Source: Micromonospora sp. WMMD980 (GTDB taxonomy: Bacteria; Actinomycetota; Actinomycetes; Mycobacteriales; Micromonosporaceae). From it: 64,000 nucleotides of DNA. Below the pieces are notes generated by a model, which did no database searches, was not told where the DNA came from, and saw only the letters and a list, made by a program, of their open reading frames with translations. The position numbers and the translations under genes are program-made. The stretch spans positions 4,774,001-4,838,000 of the forward strand of contig NZ_JARUBE010000003.1 of the NCBI RefSeq assembly GCF_029626035.1, written 5' to 3'. Numbering within the stretch: the stretch's first letter is position 1; the number at the start of each line of letters is the position of its first letter. This document shows, in pieces, positions 55,931 to 64,000 of this stretch.

Positions 55931-56564
55931 ATGCCGGACAGGATGTGGTCGCTTGCCGAGTCTCGCTTCGACGAGGGGATCGAGGCTGCCGAGGTCTACC
56001 TCGACAGCGGTTCGGGCCTGGCGCTGACGCCCCGAGACGAGGCGATCGCGTTCGCCCACGAGCGGGGGGCCAATCTCGTCGCCTGGTGGCCGTCCACCGT
56101 CGACGCGGAGGTTCCCTCGTGCGTCGTGGCGAAGGTGAGCCTGCCGCTGCGTTGGGAGCGGGCACCGCTCGACGAGCCCGCGGTCGACGAGCGGCTGTGG
56201 TTCGACGCCAACTGCGGCGGGCGCGATTTCCTCGTCGGGAACGGCCACACCTTCGTCGGTCGGATGGCCGCGTGGTGTCCCCACACCGGCGTGGGCTACA
56301 ACGTCTCACGCGCCGGGATGGGGGCGATGTCGGAGGAGGCCCGCTATTTCGTCGCCGGTTTCCTGGCCGGCAGTGAGCCCGGGTGCCCGGAGGTCGACGG
56401 CGAGACTGACAAGGTCGACCTGGCCGCCTGGCGGGGCCGCCCTCGCCCGATTCCGCCGTACCGGGTCCTGGTACGGCCGCTGGGGAACCTGCCACGTGTG
56501 CGGGTGCGTCCTCCTGCCGGACACCACCGGCGACCGGTGCCACGAGCACCTGAGCACGGGTTGA
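55931..56564 (+). pseudogene. Hypothetical protein with zinc-ribbon-like C-terminus, frameshifted
   Basis: From ATG 55931 the frame is plausible up to DKVDLAAWRG (about 56435). The natural continuation FRRTGSWYGRWGTCHVCGCV, then LLPDTTGDRCHEHLSTG to TGA at 56562-56564, lies in another frame. The likely slip is in the run GGCGGGGCCGCC. The C-terminus has CxxC and CHEH, a zinc-ribbon-like pattern. Beyond the TGA the same frame goes on as ADQEWRELWIMRFAEDGRC, so a second lesion or a downstream gene is possible. Family not recognised. Confidence 0.6.
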
Positions 56565-56808
56565 GCCGACCAGGAGTGGCGGGAGCTGTGGATCATGCGA
56601 TTCGCCGAGGACGGTCGGTGCAGGCCGGGTGAGGAGCCGCCGTTCTCGCCGGAACAGTCGACCGCCGACGCCGGGTGAGGCCGACACCGCGGCCCGGCCG
56701 GGTCATCCCCAGGCGCGGATACGCGCTGGTGCGAAGCGGCGCGCCGGGCGGAAGCCGCCTCGTCCCTCGCTGACCCCGATCATCACAGCGATGACGGCGA
56801 CACACATG

Positions 56809-56997
56809 TCAAACCCGCTTGGTGTACGCGACGAACGCCGCCCAACTCGCCGGCGTGAACGCCAGCGCCGGCCCCCGCCGGTCCTTGCTGTCGCGGACCC
56901 CGACCACGCCGGGCAGGTTGTCCGCCACCTCGACGCAGTTACCGGAGTTGCCGCTGCTGCGGGTGCTCTTACGCCAGGTCGCGCCGGTCAGCTCCAT
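56809..56997 (-). CDS. DUF397 domain protein
   Basis: A 62-residue protein with the DUF397 core: WRKSTRSSGNSGNCVEVADN, VGVRDSKDRRGPALAFTP, ASWAAFVAYTKR. In actinomycetes these proteins are encoded beside Scr1/DUF5753 helix-turn-helix regulators and are thought to form regulator/antagonist pairs. ATG 56995-56997 overlaps the upstream regulator gene by 10 bases. Confidence 0.95.
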   Translation of the reverse strand: MELTGATWRKSTRSSGNSGNCVEVADNLPGVVGVRDSKDRRGPALAFTPASWAAFVAYTKRV

Positions 56998-57788
56998 CGT
57001 TTCGCCGCCTCCGAGATCGCCGCCAGGGTCGCCCCGTGCGGCATCGCCTCCGCGCGGACCGACTCCCAGGTCTGCCGCAGCGAGTTTATGTCCACCGTCC
57101 GCTCCACGATGGAACCGTGCAACTGGTTATCCAGATAGCCGACGTCATCCCCGTCCGCCGGGGTGGCGAGCACGAACGCGCCGTTGAGCCCCGGATAGGC
57201 ACCGACCGTTTCCGGCACCAGATGCAGGTGCACCCGAGGCCGCCGCCCCATCTCGACCAGGTGCGCCAACTGCTCGCGCATCACCTTCGGCCCGCCGACC
57301 GGACGGGTCAGCACCGAGTGGTCGAGCACCGCCACGAACTGCGGCGGCGCCGGCCGGTCCAGCACCGCCTGCCGGGCGAGTCGGGCACCCACCTGCTGTT
57401 CCAGCGCCTCGCCGACGAGCGGGCTCGCGCCCTCGTGCAGTGCGCGGACGTACTCCTCGGTCTGCATCAGGCCGGGGACCACCAATGGCTCGAAGCTTCG
57501 CAGCGCGGCTGCCTCCTGCTCGATGCCCACCCACTCGCGGAACCACGGCATCAGCGCCTCCTGCACCAGCGCGTCCCGGATGCGGACCAGCAGGCCGCCG
57601 CCGTCGAGCACCTCGTCACAGCGCTCGGTGAACTCGGCGCGCGGCGCGCGGCGGCACTGCTCGACGGCCGCCACCAGCGAGGCCGAATAGCTCACCCGCT
57701 CGGCCAGCGCCTCCTGGGTCAGCCCGGCCTCGGTGCGAAGTCGCCGCAGCTCACCGGCGAAGAGTTCCCACAACGGCACACGGATCAT
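56988..57788 (-). CDS. Scr1-like (DUF5753) helix-turn-helix regulator
   Basis: A 266-residue regulator: an XRE helix-turn-helix (about 10-65, RRLRTEAGLTQEALAERVSY and SASLVAAVEQCRRAP) and a DUF5753 domain (about 75-266) with PWFREWVGIEQEAAALRSFE, LVVPGLMQTEEYVRALHEGA and LHLVPETVGAYPGLNGAFVL. Such proteins control morphological differentiation or secondary metabolism with their DUF397 partner. ATG 57786-57788; a longer start in MFRPHR lacks domain similarity. Confidence 0.93.
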   Translation of the reverse strand: MIRVPLWELFAGELRRLRTEAGLTQEALAERVSYSASLVAAVEQCRRAPRAEFTERCDEVLDGGGLLVRIRDALVQEALMPWFREWVGIEQEAAALRSFEPLVVPGLMQTEEYVRALHEGASPLVGEALEQQVGARLARQAVLDRPAPPQFVAVLDHSVLTRPVGGPKVMREQLAHLVEMGRRPRVHLHLVPETVGAYPGLNGAFVLATPADGDDVGYLDNQLHGSIVERTVDINSLRQTWESVRAEAMPHGATLAAISEAAKRWS

Positions 57789-57943
57789 CTGCACACCTCT
57801 GCACACGGCTGCACACGGAAGTCGGCCGGTCGGACGGCCCGGACGGTGGGGGCGGAACACCTTCCGACCCTAGCCACGCCGTGACGACACTGTCACGCAG
57901 TGAAGCCGAATTCGTCCGTTACCCGCCAACGACAGGAGCACCC

Positions 57944-58279
57944 GTGAGAAGCCAACCGCCGGACGGGCCGGCGGCGAACCGCCCGCGGCCGTACCCCGGT
58001 CACGCCGCGCCGCACACGCCGCTGCGTCCGATGTGGTGCTGCCGGGCGTGCGGCCAGCGGTGGCCCTGCCCGAGCGCCCGCCTGCTGCTCCGCGCCGAGT
58101 ACGAGGACAACCCGGTCAGCCTCTCCATCTACCTGTGCGGGCTGCTCTACGAGGCGACGCGGGACCTCTACCGCCTGAACCCGGCCGGCGCTCCGTCGCC
58201 CACCGACATGTTCACCCGCTTCGTCGCCTGGGGGCCGTACCGCCGGCCACCGGTCGCGTCACCGCCCGACGAGCGTTAA
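57944..58279 (+). CDS. Hypothetical protein with Cys motif, divergent from the Scr1-like regulator
   Basis: A 111-residue protein with the pattern MWCCRACGQRWPCPSARLLL near its middle, a CxxC plus further Cys that could bind zinc, then EYEDNPVSLSIYLCGLLYEA. Similar proteins are often found next to DUF5753/DUF397 pairs in actinomycetes. GTG 57944 was chosen for AGGAG; GTG 57881 is a longer in-frame alternative. Function unknown. Confidence 0.7.
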   Translation: MRSQPPDGPAANRPRPYPGHAAPHTPLRPMWCCRACGQRWPCPSARLLLRAEYEDNPVSLSIYLCGLLYEATRDLYRLNPAGAPSPTDMFTRFVAWGPYRRPPVASPPDER

Positions 58280-58326
58280 CAGGGGCCCCCGCCTATGCGG
58301 AATGCGTTAACAGGGGGCCCCTCCTT
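58275..58326. repeat. Intergenic hairpin repeat, copy 2 (probable bidirectional terminator)
   Basis: AGGGGCCCCC (58281-58290) pairs with GGGGGCCCCT (58313-58322) around a loop with TATGCGGAATGCGTTAA, nearly the same loop as copy 1 at 7082-7135. It is flanked by GTTAAC on both arms and lies between convergent genes. Confidence 0.75.
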
Positions 58327-59649
58327 TCATCTCCAGCCGACGTCGATGCGGTCGCCGCGCTCGTCGAAGAAATGCAGCGCGTCCATCCGCACCTGCACCG
58401 CCAGCGGGTGCCCGGCCGACACCTGCGGGTAGGGCGCCAGCCGCACCGCCAGCTCGGCCGGGCGGCGGTGGTGCCGGCCCGGGTCGGGCAGCACGCTGGT
58501 GCGGTTGCCACCTCCCCCGTTGCCGTTGGACGACGGCGCGGCGGCGGCGTCGGGCGAGCCGGACCGGCCGGTGAGCCGCTGCACCACCTGGCCGAAGCGG
58601 CGCAGGCTGCGCTGGCCGGGGGCGGTCCGCTCGACCGGGGTGCCCATCTCGTCGACCACGATCGCGGTGGCGCCGATGTCGAGGAAGGCCAGCGACTCGT
58701 GGCCGTGGTGCTCCAGATAGCGGATCCGACCGTGCAGCACGTCACCGGCGGTGTCCGGGGCGACCGGGGTGAGCGCCTCGGCGCGCAGCCCGACCACGAT
58801 CCGCTCGCCGTGGTAGTGCGCCACCGCGCGGCTGCGGATGTCGTCCCAGGGCAGATAGAGCGCCTGCTCACCGAGGTTCAGCGCGACGTAGCGGTCGAGG
58901 TGGACGTAGACCGACGCCTCCAGCAGGTTCATCCGGGGGCTGCCCAGGAACGCGGCGACGTAGAGCGTCGCCGGTCGCCCGTACACCTGGGTGGGGGTGC
59001 CCACGTCCTGGAGCACGCCCTTGCGCATGATGGCCACCCGGTCGGCCATGGTGAGCGCCTCGGCCTGGTCGTGGGTGACGTAGATGGTGGTGACGCCCAG
59101 CTCCCGGGTGAGCGCGGAGATCTCCGCCCGCAGCTCGGCGCGCAGCCCGCTGTCCAGGTTGGAGAGCGGCTCGTCCATCAGGAACAGGCCGGGCCGGCGG
59201 ACTATCGCCCGGCCCATGGCCACCCGCTGCCGCTGACCGCCGGAGAGCTGGCTCGGCTTGCGCGCCAGCACGTCCCCGATGCCCAGCGCGCCGGCCACGT
59301 CCTGGATCCGCTCGCCGCGCGGCCCGGACTCGATGCCGGAGAGCCGCAGCGGGAAGCCGATGTTGTCGCCGACGGTCATGTGCGGATAGAGCGCGAAATC
59401 CTGGAAGACCATGGCGATCTTCCGGTCCCGCGGCGGCAGGTCGTTGGCCAGCTCACCGCCGAGCATGACCGCGCCGGAGGTCGGATCCTCCAGCCCGGCC
59501 ACCATCCGCAGCACGGTGGATTTGCCGCAGCCCGACGGCCCCAGCAGCACCATGAACTCGCCGTCGTTGACGTCCAGATTTATGGTGTCGACCGCGATGG
59601 TTCCGTCCTGGAACACCTTGGTGACATCCTTGAGCGCGACGGTGGTCAC
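58327..59649 (-). CDS. MsmK/UgpC-type sugar ABC transporter ATPase
   Basis: A 440-residue ATPase: Walker A LLGPSGCGKSTVLRMVAGLE, Q-loop MVFQDFALYPHMTV, signature LSGGQRQRVAMGRAIVRRP, Walker B LFLMDEPLSNLDSGLRAE and H-switch VTHDQAEALTMADRV. The C-terminal TOBE/regulatory domain has an atypical Gly/Asn/Ser-rich insertion (SSNGNGGGGNRTS). Such orphan ATPases serve several carbohydrate importers. GTG 59647-59649 (GGGGAGG upstream) gives the canonical MTTVALKDVTKVF start. Confidence 0.93.
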   Translation of the reverse strand: MTTVALKDVTKVFQDGTIAVDTINLDVNDGEFMVLLGPSGCGKSTVLRMVAGLEDPTSGAVMLGGELANDLPPRDRKIAMVFQDFALYPHMTVGDNIGFPLRLSGIESGPRGERIQDVAGALGIGDVLARKPSQLSGGQRQRVAMGRAIVRRPGLFLMDEPLSNLDSGLRAELRAEISALTRELGVTTIYVTHDQAEALTMADRVAIMRKGVLQDVGTPTQVYGRPATLYVAAFLGSPRMNLLEASVYVHLDRYVALNLGEQALYLPWDDIRSRAVAHYHGERIVVGLRAEALTPVAPDTAGDVLHGRIRYLEHHGHESLAFLDIGATAIVVDEMGTPVERTAPGQRSLRRFGQVVQRLTGRSGSPDAAAAPSSNGNGGGGNRTSVLPDPGRHHRRPAELAVRLAPYPQVSAGHPLAVQVRMDALHFFDERGDRIDVGWR

Positions 59650-59805
59650 CGTCACCTCCCCAGTCGCTTGCCCGAACTCGGGAATGACTGTGACCAGGAT
59701 CATTGGATTCGCACATCGGGTAAACGTGCCATGTTCGGCTCGTGACAGTCCTATTAAGCGGTATTCGCCGGGCACCACGGTTAAGTGACCAACCAGTAAC
59801 CCCTT

Positions 59806-61989
59806 TCAGGGGTTTTCGCCGAGGAACACCCGGCGCACCACCCGCTCGGCGGCGTACCCGTCGTCGAGCGCGCAGAACCGCGCCCGGAACGCGGCGCGCG
59901 CCCGACCTGCCGCCTCGCCGGCGACCGCGCCGGAGCGGAACAGGTCCAGCAGCCCCGGGAAGTCGACCGCAACCGCCCCCGGCGGCTCCGCCAGCAGGTC
60001 GAAGTAGACGCCCCGCGCCACCCGGTAGGCGTCCCAGTCCGGCGCGTAGACGACGATCGGCCGGTCCAGCACCGCATAGTCGAACATCGCCGACGAATAG
60101 TCGGTGACCAGCACGTCCGCGGCCAGGTAGAGATCCTCCACCCGCTCGTACGCGCTGACGTCGAGCACGCCGCCCGCCGCCGGCCCGCGCGGTCGGCGGT
60201 CCCGGTCGTGGAAGTAGTGGCTGCGCATCAGCAGCCGCCCGGCCGGGCCCAGCACGTCGCGCATCCGGTCCGGGTCGAACGGGGGTCGCCAGCCGGGCAG
60301 GTGCTCCCGGTGGGTCGGCGCGTAGAGCACCACGTACTCGTCGGGCCCGATGCCCAGCGCGGCGCGGACCTGGCGGCCCTCGTCGGCGGTGGCCCGGGCC
60401 AGCCGGTCGTTGCGCGGATAGCCGACCTCCAGCGTGACGTGGTCGGCCGGGTACGCCCGCTCCCACATCTGGGTGGAGAAGCTGTTCGAGGTGATGCTGT
60501 AGTCCCAGCGGTCCACCCGGCGCAGCAGGCCGGCGAAGTTCATCCCCATCGCGCCCCCCGGGTAGCGCTGCTGGTCCAGCCCCATCACCTTCACCGGCGT
60601 GCCGTGGTGGGTCTGCACGTGCACCGAGCCGGGGCGCTTGCGCACGAAGTCCGGGAAGTTCACGTTGTTGACCAGCCAGTGCGCCCGGGCCAGCACCCGG
60701 TGGTACTCGCGGGTGCCGGCGACGACGTACTCCACGCCCGGCGGCAGCGTGCCCACCCGGTCGCGGCGGACGATCCAGACGCCGCGCACCTGCGGGGCGA
60801 GCCGCCGGGCGGCCTCGTAGATCGCCGCCGGGTTGCAGGAGTAGCCCCGGTACCAGTAGGCCGCGTAGACCGCCAGCGTCGGGTCGATCGGGCGACGCAA
60901 CTCGGCCCGGTAGTACTCGCGCAACGCGGTGTCCCGGGCCCGCCGGGCGGTCCGGCGCACCACCGGCGCCACCCGCCGCCGGGCCCGGCCGGCCGTCCCC
61001 CGCGCGGCGTCGCGCACCTGGTGGACCTCGCGCAACGCGCTGAACGTCCGCCACCGGCCGGCCGCCACCAGCCGGTGCTTCACCCCCTCCGCGCCGGGCG
61101 GGACCGGATAGCCGCCGGGCGGCAGGAAGTGGACGTAGTCGGCGTGCATCTGGGCGAAGAACGGCGCCCGCAGCTCCGGCGCGATCCGCTCGCCGTTGCC
61201 GAGCACGGTCAGGTAGTGCCAGATCATCCGCTCGAAGACCGCCGGCCGCAGCCCGTCCGCGCCCCACCGGTCCATCAGCCGGAACACCCGGTGCCACTGG
61301 GCGAAGACCTCGAAGTGCCGGTCGCCCCGGGTCCGGGTGATCGCCCCGGTGCGGCGCTGCCGGTAGTTGAGGCAGACCCGGTCCAGCACGCCGATCCGGT
61401 CGGCCGCCATCAGCGCCGGATAGCTGAACGAGACGTCCTCGTACCAGCCGGGCGCGAAGCGGAGCCCGTGCTCGGCGAGGAACTCCCGGCGGATCAGCCG
61501 GTTCCAGGCGGTGTGCAGCAGCTTCAGCGTCTCCGGCCGGTCCCGCAGCGCGAACGTCTCCGGGCCGGGCGGCTCGGGGAACACGTCGCGCATGGCGCTG
61601 CGGGTGCCGACGTTGTTCCAGTGCGCCCGCACGTGGTCCACGATCAGCACGTCCGGGCGGGTGTCCCGGAGCCGGTCGGCGACGTGCGGCAGGCAGCCGG
61701 ACACCAGCCAGTCGTCCCCGTCGACGAACCACACGTACTCGCCGACGGCCCGGTCCAGCCCGATGTTGCGGGCCGGACCGAGCCCGACGTTCTCGGCGAG
61801 CCGGACCGGGCGCACCCGGGGGTCGCGGGCCGCGTACTCGGCCAGGATCTCGCCGCTGTCGTCCGGTGAGGCGTCGTCCACCCCGATCACCTCGACGTCG
61901 GCGAACGGCTGGTCGAGGATCGAGTCGAGGCATTCCCGCAGGTAGCCCTGCACCCGGTAGGCCGGCACGACGAAACTGATCAGCGTCAT
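59806..61989 (-). CDS. Bifunctional GT2 glycosyltransferase / CDP-glycerol glycerophosphotransferase-like protein
   Basis: A 727-residue protein. Residues about 1-320 form a GT2 domain (FVVPAYRVQGYLRECLDSIL, VDDASPDDSG, VWFVDGDDWLV). Residues about 390-727 match CDP-glycerol:poly(glycerophosphate) glycerophosphotransferases (VHVQTHHGTPVKVMGLDQQR, YSITSNSFSTQMWERAYP, VLYAPTHREH, DVLVTDYSSAMFDYAVLDRP). The fusion is common in actinomycetes and builds teichoic-acid-like polymers. ATG 61987-61989. The TGA stop lies within a small hairpin at 59797-59815. Confidence 0.9.
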   Translation of the reverse strand: MTLISFVVPAYRVQGYLRECLDSILDQPFADVEVIGVDDASPDDSGEILAEYAARDPRVRPVRLAENVGLGPARNIGLDRAVGEYVWFVDGDDWLVSGCLPHVADRLRDTRPDVLIVDHVRAHWNNVGTRSAMRDVFPEPPGPETFALRDRPETLKLLHTAWNRLIRREFLAEHGLRFAPGWYEDVSFSYPALMAADRIGVLDRVCLNYRQRRTGAITRTRGDRHFEVFAQWHRVFRLMDRWGADGLRPAVFERMIWHYLTVLGNGERIAPELRAPFFAQMHADYVHFLPPGGYPVPPGAEGVKHRLVAAGRWRTFSALREVHQVRDAARGTAGRARRRVAPVVRRTARRARDTALREYYRAELRRPIDPTLAVYAAYWYRGYSCNPAAIYEAARRLAPQVRGVWIVRRDRVGTLPPGVEYVVAGTREYHRVLARAHWLVNNVNFPDFVRKRPGSVHVQTHHGTPVKVMGLDQQRYPGGAMGMNFAGLLRRVDRWDYSITSNSFSTQMWERAYPADHVTLEVGYPRNDRLARATADEGRQVRAALGIGPDEYVVLYAPTHREHLPGWRPPFDPDRMRDVLGPAGRLLMRSHYFHDRDRRPRGPAAGGVLDVSAYERVEDLYLAADVLVTDYSSAMFDYAVLDRPIVVYAPDWDAYRVARGVYFDLLAEPPGAVAVDFPGLLDLFRSGAVAGEAAGRARAAFRARFCALDDGYAAERVVRRVFLGENP

Positions 61990-62005
61990 CCCGGCCCGCC
62001 CTCCG

Positions 62006-64000
62006 TCAGCCCGGCGAGGTGGCACCCCCACGGGCGCGGGCCGGCAGGACCACCCAGGCGAGGACCACGCTCGCGACGAAAACCACAAAAAGGTACGCTG
62101 TCATTGTAGTCAGAGCGAAGCTCACAACTCCGGCAGTTGCCGCTGCTGCCAGCAGCAGCGAGCGCCCCTCCCAGCCCAGCGTGGCGGCGTGCAGCGGCGG
62201 GACCGCCTGCCGCTTCTCCAGCCGCGCGGTCAGGTCGTAGTGGTGCAGCGTCAGCACCAGGACGTAGGCGAAGATCAGCCAGGCCGGCGCCCGCCCGGCC
62301 ACCCCGACCGCGATCGCGAACAGATACTCGGCGGCCCGCAACGCGGCCGGCACCAGCCAGTCCAACGCCCCGGCGTGCGGCGCCCGGGAACCCTGCGCCG
62401 CGCCCAGCAGCAGCACCATCGCGACGATCACGCCCCAGCCGGGCAGGTCGCGCCCGTCGTGCACCGCCCACAGCGCCCAGACCAACAGCGCCGCCGCCGC
62501 GAACGCGCCCACCAACGCCGTCACCAGCGGCCGGCGGGTCGTCGGCAGCGTCCCGGTCAGCAGGCCGTCGTCGCGGTGCAGGTCGGCATCGACAGTGGTC
62601 AGCACCGGCACCCGCATCCAGCGCGCCCGCAGCGTCCGCAACGCCCCGGTGTACGCGAACGCCGACGTGCCCCAGACCAGCACCGCGCAGAGCGCCACCA
62701 GCGGCCCGAACAGCGCGGCGGCCACCGCGATCAACGCCCACCGCTCACCGATCGGGAACACCACGGTCCGCTTCAGCCAGTACGACACCGAGCCGGTGTC
62801 CGCCTGCACCCGCGTCGACGCGGCGTTCAGCTTGCCGCCCAGCCCGCCCACGTCGCCGGTCACCACCTTCGGCCGGCGCGCGGCCTCGTCGTGCAGCGCG
62901 CCGTACCAGGTGTCGGTCATGTGCCGCACGGTCTGCAACGTCATCGCGGCCAGCGCCAGCGCCCACCCGTAGCGGAACCCGGCGTGCGTCGCCCCGAAGC
63001 CGAGCCCGGCGTAGACGACGTACTCCTTGAACCGGTCCGCCATCGTGTCCAGCCAGCCGCCCCAGGCGCTGAAGTGCCGGGTGTAGCGGGCCACCTGCCC
63101 GTCCACGCAGTCGAGCACGAACCCCAGGTAGAGCAGCACCGCGCCGGCCACCAGCGCGGGCCGGCCACCGACGCCGAACAGCACCGCCGCCGCCACCGCG
63201 AACAGCACCGAGAACAGCGTCACCCCGCTCGGGCCCAACCCGATCCGGGCGGCGGCCTTCGCGACGTACGGGGACCAGGTGCTGACGAAGAACGTGGTGA
63301 AGAAGTCGTCCCGCTCCTTCACCGACAGCTTCAGCTCGGCCCGGTCCTCGTCGACCGCCGCCACCGCCGCCTCGGCGGCGGCCCGCCCGGCCGCGTCACC
63401 GACCCGGTGCGCAACCAGGAGGCGTACCCGATGGGCGAAGATCAGCGACCCCCGGGCGGCGAGTTCGGCCACCAGCCGGTCCACCGCGCCCAGCGGCCCG
63501 CCGGTCGCCGGCCCGGTCGCCGCGGCGCCGAACTCCGCCGCCTCGACCGACGCGGTGGCGACCGACGCCGGTCCGGCCGCCGCGCGGGCGGCGTCGACGA
63601 GCGCCGGCAGGTCGGCCGCGCCGACCCGCAGCGCGCCGCCGAACACGCCGGTCGCGTCCGCGTCGTCGCCGACCGCGACCACCTGGCCGCGTTCCTCCCG
63701 CACCGTCGCCTGCCCGGCGGCCGGCGGATCGGTGAGCACCAGCGCCACCGTCGGCCCCACCGGGCTGGTCGCGAGATGCCGGAGTACGGCCGTGTGCGCC
63801 ACCAGGTCGACGCCGCCGACCAGCACCGGACCGGTCGCGCCGGCCACCAGGTCGGCCAGCTCGGCCAGGTCGGCGGCGACACGCACGTCGTCCGCCCCGG
63901 CCCGACGCCACTGCGCGGCCAGGCGTTCGGTGGGCGGTTCCCCGTCGGGTCGACCCGGAGCCGGCTCGGCCGGCGGGCTCGACGGCTCGGTGAGCCGGCC
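62006..64000 (-). CDS. CDP-alcohol phosphatidyltransferase with DUF5941, N-terminus outside window
   Basis: At least 664 codons, open to the window edge. The upstream part (Pro-rich then ERLAAQWRRAGADDVRVAAD) resembles a nucleotidyltransferase-like N-terminal region. The CDP-alcohol transferase motif appears as DCVDGQVARYTRHFSAWGGW and LDTMADR (DGx2ARx8Gx3Dx3D). Six or so helices follow, and a C-terminal DUF5941 region. It would transfer a phospho-alcohol from CDP to an acceptor in the membrane. It is 16 bases upstream of the glycerophosphotransferase gene, implying one pathway for a surface polymer or lipid. Confidence 0.88.
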   Translation of the reverse strand, partial: GRLTEPSSPPAEPAPGRPDGEPPTERLAAQWRRAGADDVRVAADLAELADLVAGATGPVLVGGVDLVAHTAVLRHLATSPVGPTVALVLTDPPAAGQATVREERGQVVAVGDDADATGVFGGALRVGAADLPALVDAARAAAGPASVATASVEAAEFGAAATGPATGGPLGAVDRLVAELAARGSLIFAHRVRLLVAHRVGDAAGRAAAEAAVAAVDEDRAELKLSVKERDDFFTTFFVSTWSPYVAKAAARIGLGPSGVTLFSVLFAVAAAVLFGVGGRPALVAGAVLLYLGFVLDCVDGQVARYTRHFSAWGGWLDTMADRFKEYVVYAGLGFGATHAGFRYGWALALAAMTLQTVRHMTDTWYGALHDEAARRPKVVTGDVGGLGGKLNAASTRVQADTGSVSYWLKRTVVFPIGERWALIAVAAALFGPLVALCAVLVWGTSAFAYTGALRTLRARWMRVPVLTTVDADLHRDDGLLTGTLPTTRRPLVTALVGAFAAAALLVWALWAVHDGRDLPGWGVIVAMVLLLGAAQGSRAPHAGALDWLVPAALRAAEYLFAIAVGVAGRAPAWLIFAYVLVLTLHHYDLTARLEKRQAVPPLHAATLGWEGRSLLLAAAATAGVVSFALTTMTAYLFVVFVASVVLAWVVLPARARGGATSPG

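Noticed and set aside
59797..59815. Small hairpin AACCCC-TTTCA-GGGGTT as a terminator
   Set aside because: It includes the stop codon of the glycerophosphotransferase gene, and its T-run is on the wrong side for that gene; too weak to call.

Overview
The window is very GC-rich, with Actinomycete-style GTG starts and purine-rich Shine-Dalgarno sites. Its gene content (type VII secretion genes mycP/eccC/eccD/eccE/eccB, WXG100 proteins, SigE-type sigma factor, DUF397 plus Scr1-like helix-turn-helix pair, DUF3152, DUF2786, DUF5941, a c-di-AMP riboswitch) points to the Micromonosporaceae, most likely Micromonospora or a close relative. No tRNA, rRNA, CRISPR array, insertion sequence or replication origin was recognised.

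Layout. 0-5.4 kb: a SigE-type sigma factor with its membrane partner, a broken chlorophyllase-like hydrolase, an L,D-transpeptidase-like protein, a secreted GH6-CBM2 cellulase behind a CebR-type operator, a DUF4913 gene and a gene split by an in-frame TAA. 5.5-24 kb: mixed housekeeping, membrane and secreted proteins (DUF4139, GlsB-like, ion channel, MFS, CorA, FUSC, PHA depolymerase, aldo/keto reductase, DUF2231, DUF3152, DUF2786), among them many damaged genes. A kdp potassium operon has collapsed to a small ORF, kdpF, a kdpA-kdpD chimera and kdpE. An rsbU-like phosphatase, a response regulator/histidine kinase pair and a RibD-like reductase all carry internal deletions. 24-28 kb: a CsoR-controlled copper module (copZ, a secreted protein, the P-type ATPase copA). 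28-31.8 kb: a YibE/F membrane protein, a riboswitch-controlled secreted coiled-coil protein, a beta-carbonic anhydrase and a winged-helix regulator.

31.8-45.5 kb is a type VII secretion locus. It has the mycosin protease, two WXG100 proteins with the EccC ATPase on the minus strand, then EccD, EccE and EccB, two further candidate substrates and two accessory membrane/secreted proteins. 45.5-58 kb holds small accessory genes, a MerR-thioredoxin pair, a GH65 phosphorylase with its beta-phosphoglucomutase-like partner, a kinase fused to an extra domain, a frameshifted gene and a Scr1/DUF397 pair. 58-64 kb holds an MsmK/UgpC-type sugar ABC ATPase, a two-domain glycosyl/glycerophosphotransferase and a CDP-alcohol phosphatidyltransferase that runs off the window. 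The last two suggest synthesis of a teichoic-acid-like cell-surface polymer.

Two themes deserve attention. The first is the concentration of internally deleted genes between about 0.9 and 24 kb, including an in-frame kdpA-kdpD chimera that could be a decaying operon, a collapsed assembly or a new sensor. The second is readable regulatory DNA: a CebR operator, twin CsoR operators, a c-di-AMP riboswitch whose stem covers part of the ribosome binding site, and a repeated intergenic hairpin. All functional calls rest on recognition of sequence families by eye; no database search was run.
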